From Loigolactobacillus binensis (GTDB lineage Bacteria; Bacillota; Bacilli; Lactobacillales; Lactobacillaceae), in NCBI RefSeq assembly GCF_005405165.1, contig NZ_BJDN01000013.1, positions 1 to 64,000 of the forward strand: DNA of 64,000 nucleotides, written 5' to 3'. The position numbers and the translations under genes were made by a program. Shown piece after piece: positions 21,279 to 29,156 of the stretch. Every line of letters begins with the position of its first letter. Positions within the stretch are counted from its first letter, which is position 1. A model generated the notes under the pieces. That model saw only the letters and a list, made by a program, of their open reading frames with translations, did no database searches and was not told the DNA's origin.

Positions 21279-22747
21279 TATTTGACACCTCCTGTAACGC
21301 TAGGCGCTTTTTTGTCGCGGACGAAGAATGTGACGGCTAAGCCGATAACACAGAAAATCGCGGCAACAATGAAGGCAGCATGATAGCCGGAGACAACAGC
21401 GTCCATTGCTTTAGTTTTGTATTGTAGTGGCAAGCTATGCAAGACATGTTTGCCTGGCATTTGGTTGTTAGTCACGTTGGTCAACACACTGATCAAAATG
21501 GCGGTCCCAACGGAACTAGCTACCTGCCGCAACGTGTTGTTGACGGCAGTCCCATGACTGATCAAGTTCAGCGGCAAGGCGTTCATCCCGGCAGTTGTGA
21601 CGGGCATCATCACCATGGCGATCCCGAACATCCGGATCGCGTATAAAATGATCAAATTGATCATTGGCGTTGCTTTCGTTAGGAAAATAAACGGAATCGT
21701 CCCGATGGTCAATAAAGTCATCCCGGTGATCGCCAAATGACGTGCTCCTAAACGGTCGAAGATCCGCCCAGTGATCGGGCTCATAATCCCCATCATCAGC
21801 GCGCCTGGCAATAAGGTTAAGCCAGAATGGAACGCTGATTCGCCACGAACCGTTTGAATATATAAGGGCAGCACCATTTCGGCACCGACCATCGCCATAT
21901 TGACGACGGCGCTTAAAATGGTGGCAATTGTGAATGCTGGTGTTTTGAAAACGTGCAGTTCCAAAAATGGATTTTCAGAAACTAATTGACGCCAAGCAAA
22001 TAAAGCGATGAAAATAAGCCCGATTAAAATACCGCCGATGACGATCAGACTGCCCCAACCTTCGGTACCGACTTCAGAGAAGCCGTATAATAGGCTACCG
22101 AAACCGATGGTTGAAAGAACAGCCGATAAAATATCCAAAGAGGGTTTTTCAGTTTTCAAAACTTTCCGCATGGTGAAAAATGAAGCGACGATCACCAAAC
22201 CGGCGATCGGTAAAATCATGCTAAACAGCACCCGCCAGTTGTAAGTATCAATGACCCAGCCAGAAAGTGTAGGCCCAATGGCTGGCGCTAAACCAATAGC
22301 TAATCCGGCAGCTCCCATTGCGGCGCCCCGGCGTTCTGGTGGGAAAATGGATAGTGCGATCGTCTGCATTAGAGGCATTGATAAACCGACCCCAACAGCT
22401 TCGACTAAGCGGCCAGTCAGCAAGACTGCAAAATTAGGGGCTTGCCAACAGATCCAAGTGCCGATGAAGAAGATCGCCATGGCACTAATGTACAGGTATT
22501 TTGAATTGAACCGATTGATCAGCCAAGCACTGATCGGGATCATGATCCCATTAACCAGCAAAAAGCCAGTGGTTAGCCACTGGACAGTAGCTGTGGAAAT
22601 ATTAAATGCGTTCATTAAGGTTGGGTAGGCGGTAGCCAATAAAGTTTGGGTCAAGACCGTCGCAAACGTTCCAATAATGACTGTTGCCAATAACAAGCCA
22701 CGATTATATGGCCGGCCATTGGCATCGACAGGTTGTGTTTTAACCAA
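21278..22747 (-). CDS. DHA2-family (14-TM) MFS efflux pump, copy A
   Basis: This is a proton-driven multidrug exporter of the EmrB/QacA type. It has about 14 membrane segments, with the family motifs GRLVEAVGVGLSMPL and GLAPAIGPTLSGWVID. The length of 489 is typical. Translation starts at a TTG with an AAGGA ribosome site 7 bases upstream; no ATG fits better. It is divergent from a MerR-like gene and overlaps the DUF4811-like gene. It is closely similar to the pump at 24197-25681 along its whole length. Confidence 0.9.
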   Translation of the reverse strand: MVKTQPVDANGRPYNRGLLLATVIIGTFATVLTQTLLATAYPTLMNAFNISTATVQWLTTGFLLVNGIMIPISAWLINRFNSKYLYISAMAIFFIGTWICWQAPNFAVLLTGRLVEAVGVGLSMPLMQTIALSIFPPERRGAAMGAAGLAIGLAPAIGPTLSGWVIDTYNWRVLFSMILPIAGLVIVASFFTMRKVLKTEKPSLDILSAVLSTIGFGSLLYGFSEVGTEGWGSLIVIGGILIGLIFIALFAWRQLVSENPFLELHVFKTPAFTIATILSAVVNMAMVGAEMVLPLYIQTVRGESAFHSGLTLLPGALMMGIMSPITGRIFDRLGARHLAITGMTLLTIGTIPFIFLTKATPMINLIILYAIRMFGIAMVMMPVTTAGMNALPLNLISHGTAVNNTLRQVASSVGTAILISVLTNVTNNQMPGKHVLHSLPLQYKTKAMDAVVSGYHAAFIVAAIFCVIGLAVTFFVRDKKAPSVTGGVK

Positions 22748-22785
22748 GTTGTTATCCTTCTTTCATGAAAAAATCACTGTTGAAA

Positions 22786-22868
22786 ACTATAAACCTCTCA
22801 ATTTCTATTGTCAAGTAAATTGACAATACTAGTTTCTTGTTTGACAAGCGCGTCAACTATGAGATAAT
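22786..22868. promoter_or_regulatory. Divergent promoters and operators of efflux cassette A
   Basis: MFS promoter (minus): TTGACA at 22809-22814, 17-bp spacer, TATAGT at 22786-22791. Regulator promoter (plus): TTGACA at 22841-22846, 16-bp spacer, GATAAT at 22863-22868. Dyads ATTGTCAA-N5-TTGACAAT (22807-22827) and TTGAC-N6-GTCAA (22841-22856) overlap the two -35 boxes. Confidence 0.8.
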
Positions 22869-22904
22869 ACGAGTAGCATTATATAGATATGGAGGAGTTT
22901 TCAT

Positions 22905-23327
22905 ATGAGTTTACAATCTAGGCTCGGAATTGATATTGATAAGTTGATCTTTGGCATTAGCCAGATCAGTCAGATGACCGCTATTTCTCCGCGGCAACTG
23001 CGTTATTGGGAAAAACGTGGTTATATTAGTTCCTTATCAAACAAAGATGGTGCCAGTCGGCAATATAATCTAAAAATGACCATTAAAATAATTGGGATCA
23101 AGCAATTTTTAGACGAAGGCTATACCTTAGCTGCCGCAGTGGAAAAGGTGGCGTATTTTGCTAAACGTAATGAATTATTACGTCATTTTATTGCTCAGCG
23201 TTTTGAGGGTACCACTGAATTAGCTGGGGAACTGGCCTTAGATTTTGGTGATCTAAATGCTAAACAGCGGCTCTACGGTGTGATCGAAGATGGGCACGCT
23301 GAATTTAAATTGCAGGAAAAAGCCTAG
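22905..23327 (+). CDS. MerR-family regulator of efflux cassette A
   Basis: The N-terminal MerR winged helix (residues about 20-75: ISQMTAISPRQLRYWEKRGYI, then a wing and GYTLAAAVEKV) is followed by only a short C-terminal part, so it is a small MerR-like protein (140 residues). It is transcribed divergently from the MFS pump and probably controls it. Unlike classic MerR targets, the pump promoter has a normal 17-bp spacer, which suggests repression rather than DNA-twisting activation (inference). Confidence 0.85.
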   Translation: MSLQSRLGIDIDKLIFGISQISQMTAISPRQLRYWEKRGYISSLSNKDGASRQYNLKMTIKIIGIKQFLDEGYTLAAAVEKVAYFAKRNELLRHFIAQRFEGTTELAGELALDFGDLNAKQRLYGVIEDGHAEFKLQEKA

Positions 23328-23388
23328 CATTTTCCCAACCTAACCTAGTGCCTCATAGCAATCGTAATTAAAGTCTTTAATTAATATA

Positions 23389-23431
23389 AATAGCGTCAGT
23401 AAAAGTAATTTTCACTTTTACTGACGCTATT
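23389..23431. terminator. 18-bp inverted repeat, probable bidirectional terminator (copy 2)
   Basis: AATAGCGTCAGTAAAAGT (23389-23406) pairs perfectly with 23414-23431 around a 7-nt loop, between two convergent genes. It differs from copy 1 (18054) by a compensated C-G to T-A pair and by two loop bases. Confidence 0.7.
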
Positions 23432-23456
23432 TATTTGTTCCGGAGCTAAGCGTGGT

Positions 23457-24200
23457 TTATTGTTTGGCCTGAGCAACTAGTTTAGCCATAGCTTGCGCCT
23501 GGTAGGCGGCAGTTGCTTTGGCGGTGGTTGCTTTAGTCAGTGCTTGTTGCTGGGCAGTTGATAGGGTTGGATCTTGTTTCAACGCGTTGGTCAGCGCCGT
23601 TTTAACGGCTGCTGTGACGTAGGTTTGCCCATCTTGTTTCATTTTGGCCGCGTTAGCCTTAACCAACTTTTGTAATTTCTTGGCCTGTTGACTGCTTAAA
23701 GTCAGCCAATCTTTATTGATACCAAAGGTGTTATAGCGCTTAATAAATTTATGGTCATTATTGGCGATGCCAAACCAAAGTTTGTAGGCGTTATTTTTGT
23801 ATTCCCAGCGAACCGTTTTCGTTGTGACTTTCGGTGTGCCGGTGATCACCTTGACTTTATTAGCGGTTTTGGTTGGATCAGGGTTAGTCACAGTCGATTT
23901 TTTCTGTACCTTGTGTTGCTTATAAATGTAGACCCGATTTTTCCCAGAGGTACCAACATTTTGGTAAAGCAATAGCTTCATTTGGCTCGAAGGAGAAACG
24001 GAGATCAAGTCGGTGGTACTGGTGGTGGTCACTTTTTTCATGCCAAAGTGGTCATGGTAATTGGCGACCACTAAAAAGATCGCGCCGGACAGTAAAACTG
24101 CAAAAATAAGGCTGATCACGTTGCGCAGCACTGGTTTGGACAGGCTGACCATACTGATAAATAGTAAAATCGCGAAAATAATAATGGCTGCAATGATCAT
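23457..24200 (-). CDS. DUF4811-like membrane protein (efflux cassette, copy B)
   Basis: This is a paralogue of the protein at 20547-21278: two N-terminal membrane segments, the shared GMKKVTTTS and KLLLYQNVG blocks, then a Lys/Gln/Ala-rich helical C-terminus (TLSTAQQQALTK). It has 247 residues. Its start overlaps the end of the MFS gene by 4 bases. The function is unknown; constant coupling to the pump suggests an accessory role. Confidence 0.75.
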   Translation of the reverse strand: MIIAAIIIFAILLFISMVSLSKPVLRNVISLIFAVLLSGAIFLVVANYHDHFGMKKVTTTSTTDLISVSPSSQMKLLLYQNVGTSGKNRVYIYKQHKVQKKSTVTNPDPTKTANKVKVITGTPKVTTKTVRWEYKNNAYKLWFGIANNDHKFIKRYNTFGINKDWLTLSSQQAKKLQKLVKANAAKMKQDGQTYVTAAVKTALTNALKQDPTLSTAQQQALTKATTAKATAAYQAQAMAKLVAQAKQ

Positions 24201-25681
24201 TTATTTTCACCTCCAGCTAATTTTTCATCAACTTTAGTTTCTTTAGGACTGCGTTCGCTAACGAAGAAGGCAACGATCAAGCCTAAAATACAGAAAGCGA
24301 TGGCAGTCCAAAAAGCAGCGTGGTAGCCGCTGACCGTGGCGTTCAGTGCCTGATTCTTATAGGATAACGGCGCTGATTTCAGCAAGCTTTTGGCCGGCAT
24401 CTGATTGTTGGTGACGTTAGTTAAAATACTGACCAAAATTGCGGTGGCAACCGAGGCGGCTACCTGACGTAACGTGTTATTGACGGCAGTCCCGTTACTC
24501 ATTAATTTCAGAGGTAAAGCATTCATGCCGGAAGTGGTGACTGGCATCATGCACATGGCGATACCGGCCATCCGCACGGCGTATAAAGTTACAAGGTAAA
24601 TAACCGGTGTGTCTCTAGTAATAAAGGCAAAAGGAATCGTGCCGATGGTCAGCAAAAACATTCCGGTGATGGCCAAACGTTTGGCGCCGATTCGGTCGAA
24701 GATCCGCCCAGTGATCGGGCTCATAACCCCCATCATCAAGGCTCCGGCTAATAGCGTTAGGCCAGAATCCAAGGCGGAATCGCCCCGCACGATCTGTAAA
24801 TACATCGGTAACACCATTTCAACCCCGACCATGGCCATATAGGAAACAGAGCCAAGCAAAGCAGAAACGGAAAATTCACGATTTTTGAAGACCCGTAATT
24901 CTAGGAAGGGATCGGCTACTGTTAATTGCCGCCAGCCAAAGAGTAAGATGAAAACCACACCAATAACTAAGCTGGCAATGACGATCATGCTGCCCCAACC
25001 TTCGGTACCGACTTCAGAAAAGCCGTATAAAAGCGTGCCGAAGCCAATGGTGGAAAGTAAAGCAGATAACCAATCCAAGTCTTTCTTCTCAGTTGGCAGC
25101 ACGCTTTTCATCAACCAGATCCCAGCGATAACGACGATAAAGACGATCGGGATCAGCATGCCGAAAAGAAGGCGCCAAGTGTAAGTATCAATGACCCAAC
25201 CAGAAAGGGTGGGGCCAATGGCAGGCGCCACGCCGATAACTAAACCGGCTAGACCCATGGCAGTTCCCCGACTATTTGCTGGGAAGATCGTCAGCATCAA
25301 GGTCTGCAATAAAGGCATGGTGACACCGACCCCTAAGGCTTGGATCAGCCGGCCGGTTAATAGAATCGAAAAATTAGGGGCCATGTAACAAGTGATCGTG
25401 CCGATCAGGAAAATGATCATCGCACTTTCATATAAAATTTTAGTATTAATGCGGGTGGTCAACCACGCACTAATGGGGATCATGATCCCATTGACCAACA
25501 TAAAACCAGTGGTCAGCCACTGAACAGTTGAAGTGTCGATGTCAAAAGCTTTCATCAACGCTGGATAAGCAGTAGCTAGAATAGTCTGATTTAAGACGGT
25601 ACAAAAAGTACCGACGAGTAAGAGAACGACAAGCCAGGTCCGATTATACGGTTTGCCGTTTGCATCAATTGCGTTTCCCAA
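24197..25681 (-). CDS. DHA2-family (14-TM) MFS efflux pump, copy B
   Basis: This is a second EmrB/QacA-type proton-driven exporter, closely similar to copy A (LTGRLIQALGVGVTMPL, GVAPAIGPTLSGWVIDTY). I place the start at the TTG at 25681 (protein begins MGNAIDANGKPYNR). That matches the copy A N-terminus and has a GAAGGG ribosome site; an in-frame TTG at 25699 adds six residues but lacks one. The C-terminus ends in a charged tail. The copies may differ in substrate range. Confidence 0.9.
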   Translation of the reverse strand: MGNAIDANGKPYNRTWLVVLLLVGTFCTVLNQTILATAYPALMKAFDIDTSTVQWLTTGFMLVNGIMIPISAWLTTRINTKILYESAMIIFLIGTITCYMAPNFSILLTGRLIQALGVGVTMPLLQTLMLTIFPANSRGTAMGLAGLVIGVAPAIGPTLSGWVIDTYTWRLLFGMLIPIVFIVVIAGIWLMKSVLPTEKKDLDWLSALLSTIGFGTLLYGFSEVGTEGWGSMIVIASLVIGVVFILLFGWRQLTVADPFLELRVFKNREFSVSALLGSVSYMAMVGVEMVLPMYLQIVRGDSALDSGLTLLAGALMMGVMSPITGRIFDRIGAKRLAITGMFLLTIGTIPFAFITRDTPVIYLVTLYAVRMAGIAMCMMPVTTSGMNALPLKLMSNGTAVNNTLRQVAASVATAILVSILTNVTNNQMPAKSLLKSAPLSYKNQALNATVSGYHAAFWTAIAFCILGLIVAFFVSERSPKETKVDEKLAGGENK

Positions 25682-25725
25682 AATAAGGCTTCCCTTCAAA
25701 TTAGCAGTTAATTTAATCAGGCTCC

Positions 25726-25787
25726 AGTGTAAGCCACTCTTTTTTAATTGTCAACTTACTTGACACAATTAGTAAAAAATATACAAT
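25726..25787. promoter_or_regulatory. Divergent promoters and operators of efflux cassette B
   Basis: MFS promoter (minus): TTGACA at 25749-25754, 17-bp spacer, TACACT at 25726-25731. Regulator promoter (plus): TTGACA at 25760-25765, 16-bp spacer, TACAAT at 25782-25787. A dyad TTGTCAA-N5-TTGACACAA (25748-25768) covers both -35 boxes; a second, GTGTC-N9-GACAC, lies just downstream (about 25790-25808). Confidence 0.8.
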
Positions 25788-25852
25788 TGGTGTCAGTTGA
25801 AACGACACACTTTTTTTAAACGATGCGATAAACGGATAGATAGGAGCAACTT

Positions 25853-26314
25853 ATGAATAGCGAATTTGATTTTATTCAGCGGGTCAAGGCGATTGCCAAG
25901 CAAGAAAAATTTGTATTAGGCATCGGGGAGTTGGCCACGGCTACCGGTGTTTCGCAACGGCAATTGCGCTATTGGGAAACGAAAGGCTATATTCAAGCGG
26001 AACATACCGCTAAAACTCATCAACACCGTAAGTATTCGTATTTTACCTTGATGAAAGTCTATATGATCCAATCGTATATGACTTCTGGATTTACGTTAAA
26101 TGCTGCGGTGGAAAAAGCCGAGCAGCATGAAGAAATGGCCCAAGCACTACGGCGGCTGATCGGTGAACGTTTGTTAGATTTTAGAAATATTACCGAGGGC
26201 TATGAGCTTGACTTTGGCCAAATAGAAGGTCTGGCTGCCAGCCAGCATTTAATTTTAGTGTTGCAAGGCCGCCAGCCAGTGAAATTTGAATTACGCGCGG
26301 TAGTGCCAGAATAA
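25853..26314 (+). CDS. MerR-family regulator of efflux cassette B
   Basis: The MerR winged helix (IGELATATGVSQRQLRYWETKGYI near residue 25-48) is followed by YSYFTLMKVYMIQSYMTSGFTLNAAVEKAEQ and a short C-terminus. The 153 residues are parallel to the 140-residue regulator of cassette A, and the gene is likewise divergent from an MFS pump. It probably represses that pump through the dyads in the shared promoter region. Confidence 0.85.
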   Translation: MNSEFDFIQRVKAIAKQEKFVLGIGELATATGVSQRQLRYWETKGYIQAEHTAKTHQHRKYSYFTLMKVYMIQSYMTSGFTLNAAVEKAEQHEEMAQALRRLIGERLLDFRNITEGYELDFGQIEGLAASQHLILVLQGRQPVKFELRAVVPE

Positions 26315-26363
26315 TTTACTTGGCGTGGTATAATGGTGTGCTGATGCAAAGGAGGTGCTGGGA

Positions 26364-28745
26364 ATGGCCACACGAATTGGCGTGCGCGAATTAGTTGAAT
26401 TTGTACTGCGCGCCGGCGACCTTAATCAGCGCCAAGGCAGTCAAAATACGGCGTTAAATGGTGCACGGATCCATCGGCGGCTGCAGAAACAACGCGGCGC
26501 TGACTACGAAAAAGAAGTTTATTTAAAACAAGCAGTTACCATGAGTGGCCGCGAATATGTGATCGACGGTCGTGCCGATGGCATCAGCCATACCACCACT
26601 AACGATTATAAAATCGAAGAGATCAAAACGTCAGAGCTGGCCTTTCCCGAAGTGAGTGAAAATACACTGCAACTGTATTGGGGTCAGGCGCAGGTCTACG
26701 GCTATATTTTGACCCAGCAACAGGAATTAGCCAGCGTGGAGCTGCAACTGACTTATTTTCAAACGACGACCGAAGCAGTCACCACAACGACTAAGAAAAT
26801 GACACGCGCTGAACTCACAACCTTTTTCCAGCAACTGATCGCTGAATACGAAGAATGGCTGGTGCTACGCGATCAGTGGCGGGCACAACGCAATCAAACC
26901 GTTAAGCAGGTTACATTTCCATTTCCGGCGTACCGGGCAGGCCAGCGGGAATTGGCGGTGGCGGTGTACAAAACGATTTTGCTACAAAAACGGCTGTTTG
27001 TTGAGGCGCCGACAGGAACCGGCAAGACGATCTCAACCTTATTTCCGGCGATCAAGGCGTTGGGTGAAGATAAAATTCAGCGGGTGTTCTATTTGACGGC
27101 TAAGCAGAGCACGCGCCAAGTTGCCGAAGCGGCCGTGGCGTTATTGAGCCAGCAGGGGCTGGCGTTGAAAAGCATTACCTTGACGGCCAAAGATAAGATC
27201 ACCTTCGCGGAAGAAGCTGACCTAGCGCCAGAAAATAATCCGTACATGCTAGGCTATTATGATCGGATCAAGCCTGCGCTACGCGATCTATTGACCCATG
27301 AAAATCAGTTGACGCGCGGCGTGATCGAACAGTATGCGCGCAAACATATCGTTGATCCCTTTGAATTTTCTTTGGACGCTAGTTTGTTTGCTGACGTGAT
27401 CATTTGCGATTACAATTATTTATTTGATCCGCTCGTTTACTTGCAGCGCTTTTTCAGTGCGCCGGATCCAGACAACTTCTTCTTAGTCGACGAGGTGCAT
27501 AATTTAGTCGGTCGTTCGCGGGCTATGTACTCGGCTAGTATTAGTAGCCAAACTTTTCAAACGGTGTTGCAACAGGCCAAAGGCGAAACCAGCGCCGGTA
27601 CCAGCGCGCTGGAAAAATGCACACGCAAAGTTAAGCGGGCGCTGACTAAAATCAGTAGGCCGCTGCGGGATGATGGTGTGACGGAAATGACGGGCCAAGC
27701 ACCGCTGGATTCAGTTAATCAGGCGCTGGCAGATTGGGTGGCGCAAGTTCACGACTGGTTAGCTGAATATCCGGAGCAGCCCTTGGTTGAACCGTTACTT
27801 GACGCTTATTTCGCCAGTTTAACTTATTTGAAGATCGCTGATCTCTATGATGAAACTTACCAATCATTGGTCACTTACGATCAGACCACGCACCAAACGG
27901 TGGTCAAACAATTATGTCTTGACCCTAGTGCATTTTTAGACCGCGCGCTGAGTTTAGGGGCCGGCGCGGTTTTATTTTCTGCTACTTTATCGCCGCTAAG
28001 CTACTACCAGCAAGTGTTAGGTAACAATACTGCTAGTTTAAGTTTTCGTTTGGCATCGCCATTTCCAGCGCAACAGCAAGCGTTATTGGTAACACCATAT
28101 ATTCAAACCACTTATCGGCAACGCGAACAAAACCTTGAGCGGATCGTGGCGAGTATCGGCGCCATGGTCAATGCAAAATGTGGAAACTATTTGGTTTTCT
28201 TACCCTCGTATGGCTATTTAGAAACTGTGCAAACGGCCTTTCAAGCGGCCTATCCGCAGGTGACCACGCTGACCCAAACGCCGCAAATGGATGAAAGTCA
28301 GCGCGCTGACTTTTTGGCGCAATTTAGCGCTGCGCCAACGCAGACGTTGGTCGGCTTTTGTGTCCTAGGCGGAATTTTTGCAGAAGGCATTGATTTAAAG
28401 GGAACGCGCTTGATCGGCGTTGCCATTGTTGGCGTTGGCTTGCCAGGTTTGTCCACCGAACGTAATTTGGTGCGCGCTTATTTTGATACGCAACAAGGCA
28501 CTGGTTTTCAATTTGCCTACCAATTACCCGGCATGAATCATGTGCTGCAGGCGGCCGGCCGGCTGATTCGCGGCAGCCACGATGTTGGCGTGATCTTGTT
28601 GCTAGATCAACGCTTTGCTAGCTCGCGTTACACCAAATTATTTCCGGCTCACTGGCAACATTTTCAGCGTTGCTATTCATTGACGCAATTAACCACTCAG
28701 ATCACGAATTTTTGGCAAATGGTCGCAGCAAAAAATAAAGCTTAA
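26364..28745 (+). CDS. RecB/Cas4-type nuclease fused to an XPD/DinG-like helicase
   Basis: Residues 1-170 carry all motifs of a RecB/Cas4-type PD-(D/E)XK nuclease: GxxxH (Gly33, His37), Asp72 in the DGI motif, Glu86-x-Lys88 and QxxxY (Gln108, Tyr112). Residues about 185-793 are a superfamily 2 helicase of the Rad3/XPD/DinG group, with Walker A EAPTGTGKT (about 214-222) and the DEVH box. The four Cys that hold an Fe-S cluster in XPD relatives are missing. The ATG at 26364 is chosen because the AAAGGAGGTG site lies just before it; a GTG at 26355 would overlap that site. It probably acts in DNA repair or defence against foreign DNA. Confidence 0.85.
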   Translation: MATRIGVRELVEFVLRAGDLNQRQGSQNTALNGARIHRRLQKQRGADYEKEVYLKQAVTMSGREYVIDGRADGISHTTTNDYKIEEIKTSELAFPEVSENTLQLYWGQAQVYGYILTQQQELASVELQLTYFQTTTEAVTTTTKKMTRAELTTFFQQLIAEYEEWLVLRDQWRAQRNQTVKQVTFPFPAYRAGQRELAVAVYKTILLQKRLFVEAPTGTGKTISTLFPAIKALGEDKIQRVFYLTAKQSTRQVAEAAVALLSQQGLALKSITLTAKDKITFAEEADLAPENNPYMLGYYDRIKPALRDLLTHENQLTRGVIEQYARKHIVDPFEFSLDASLFADVIICDYNYLFDPLVYLQRFFSAPDPDNFFLVDEVHNLVGRSRAMYSASISSQTFQTVLQQAKGETSAGTSALEKCTRKVKRALTKISRPLRDDGVTEMTGQAPLDSVNQALADWVAQVHDWLAEYPEQPLVEPLLDAYFASLTYLKIADLYDETYQSLVTYDQTTHQTVVKQLCLDPSAFLDRALSLGAGAVLFSATLSPLSYYQQVLGNNTASLSFRLASPFPAQQQALLVTPYIQTTYRQREQNLERIVASIGAMVNAKCGNYLVFLPSYGYLETVQTAFQAAYPQVTTLTQTPQMDESQRADFLAQFSAAPTQTLVGFCVLGGIFAEGIDLKGTRLIGVAIVGVGLPGLSTERNLVRAYFDTQQGTGFQFAYQLPGMNHVLQAAGRLIRGSHDVGVILLLDQRFASSRYTKLFPAHWQHFQRCYSLTQLTTQITNFWQMVAAKNKA

Positions 28746-28891
28746 GACCGAGGTTCGCAGTACACTCGCCCTTTATACTGAAACCAACAACTAAAAAGGG
28801 ACTTAAAAATGATTGCGGATAATTGGTGGCGCGGTGTTCAAAAAGCGCTGCACCGTTTAAGTCTTCTATTATAAAAAGTGAGGTTACCATT

Positions 28892-29065
28892 ATGAATAAT
28901 TTCTTGCGCCTTGTGGGTATGGTGTTTGTTGGCCTGTTTGTTTTAAACTTAGTCTTGCATTTACTTCCGCTCGTGTTTGGTCTCTTCTTCAAACTTATTT
29001 TCGCCGCTATTTTGATCGGTGGGATCGTTTGGGGGGTCAATTGGTTGCGCCGCGCCCGGAACTAG
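28892..29065 (+). CDS. Small membrane protein, function unknown
   Basis: This is a 57-residue, strongly hydrophobic protein with two probable membrane segments (about 5-29 and 32-49) and a basic C-terminus (WLRRARN). The ATG at 28892 is preceded by AGTGAGG at a normal distance; an in-frame start at 28823 has no ribosome site. I do not recognise a family. The 146-bp gap before it shows only weak hairpins. Confidence 0.65.
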   Translation: MNNFLRLVGMVFVGLFVLNLVLHLLPLVFGLFFKLIFAAILIGGIVWGVNWLRRARN

Positions 29066-29156
29066 TCGTTAAATTTTGCGTATAAATGCTATCGTTTCTG
29101 GACTTTTGTCGGTATAATGAAGGATAGACTAAAGCCAGAAAGTGAGGTGTCGCGCA

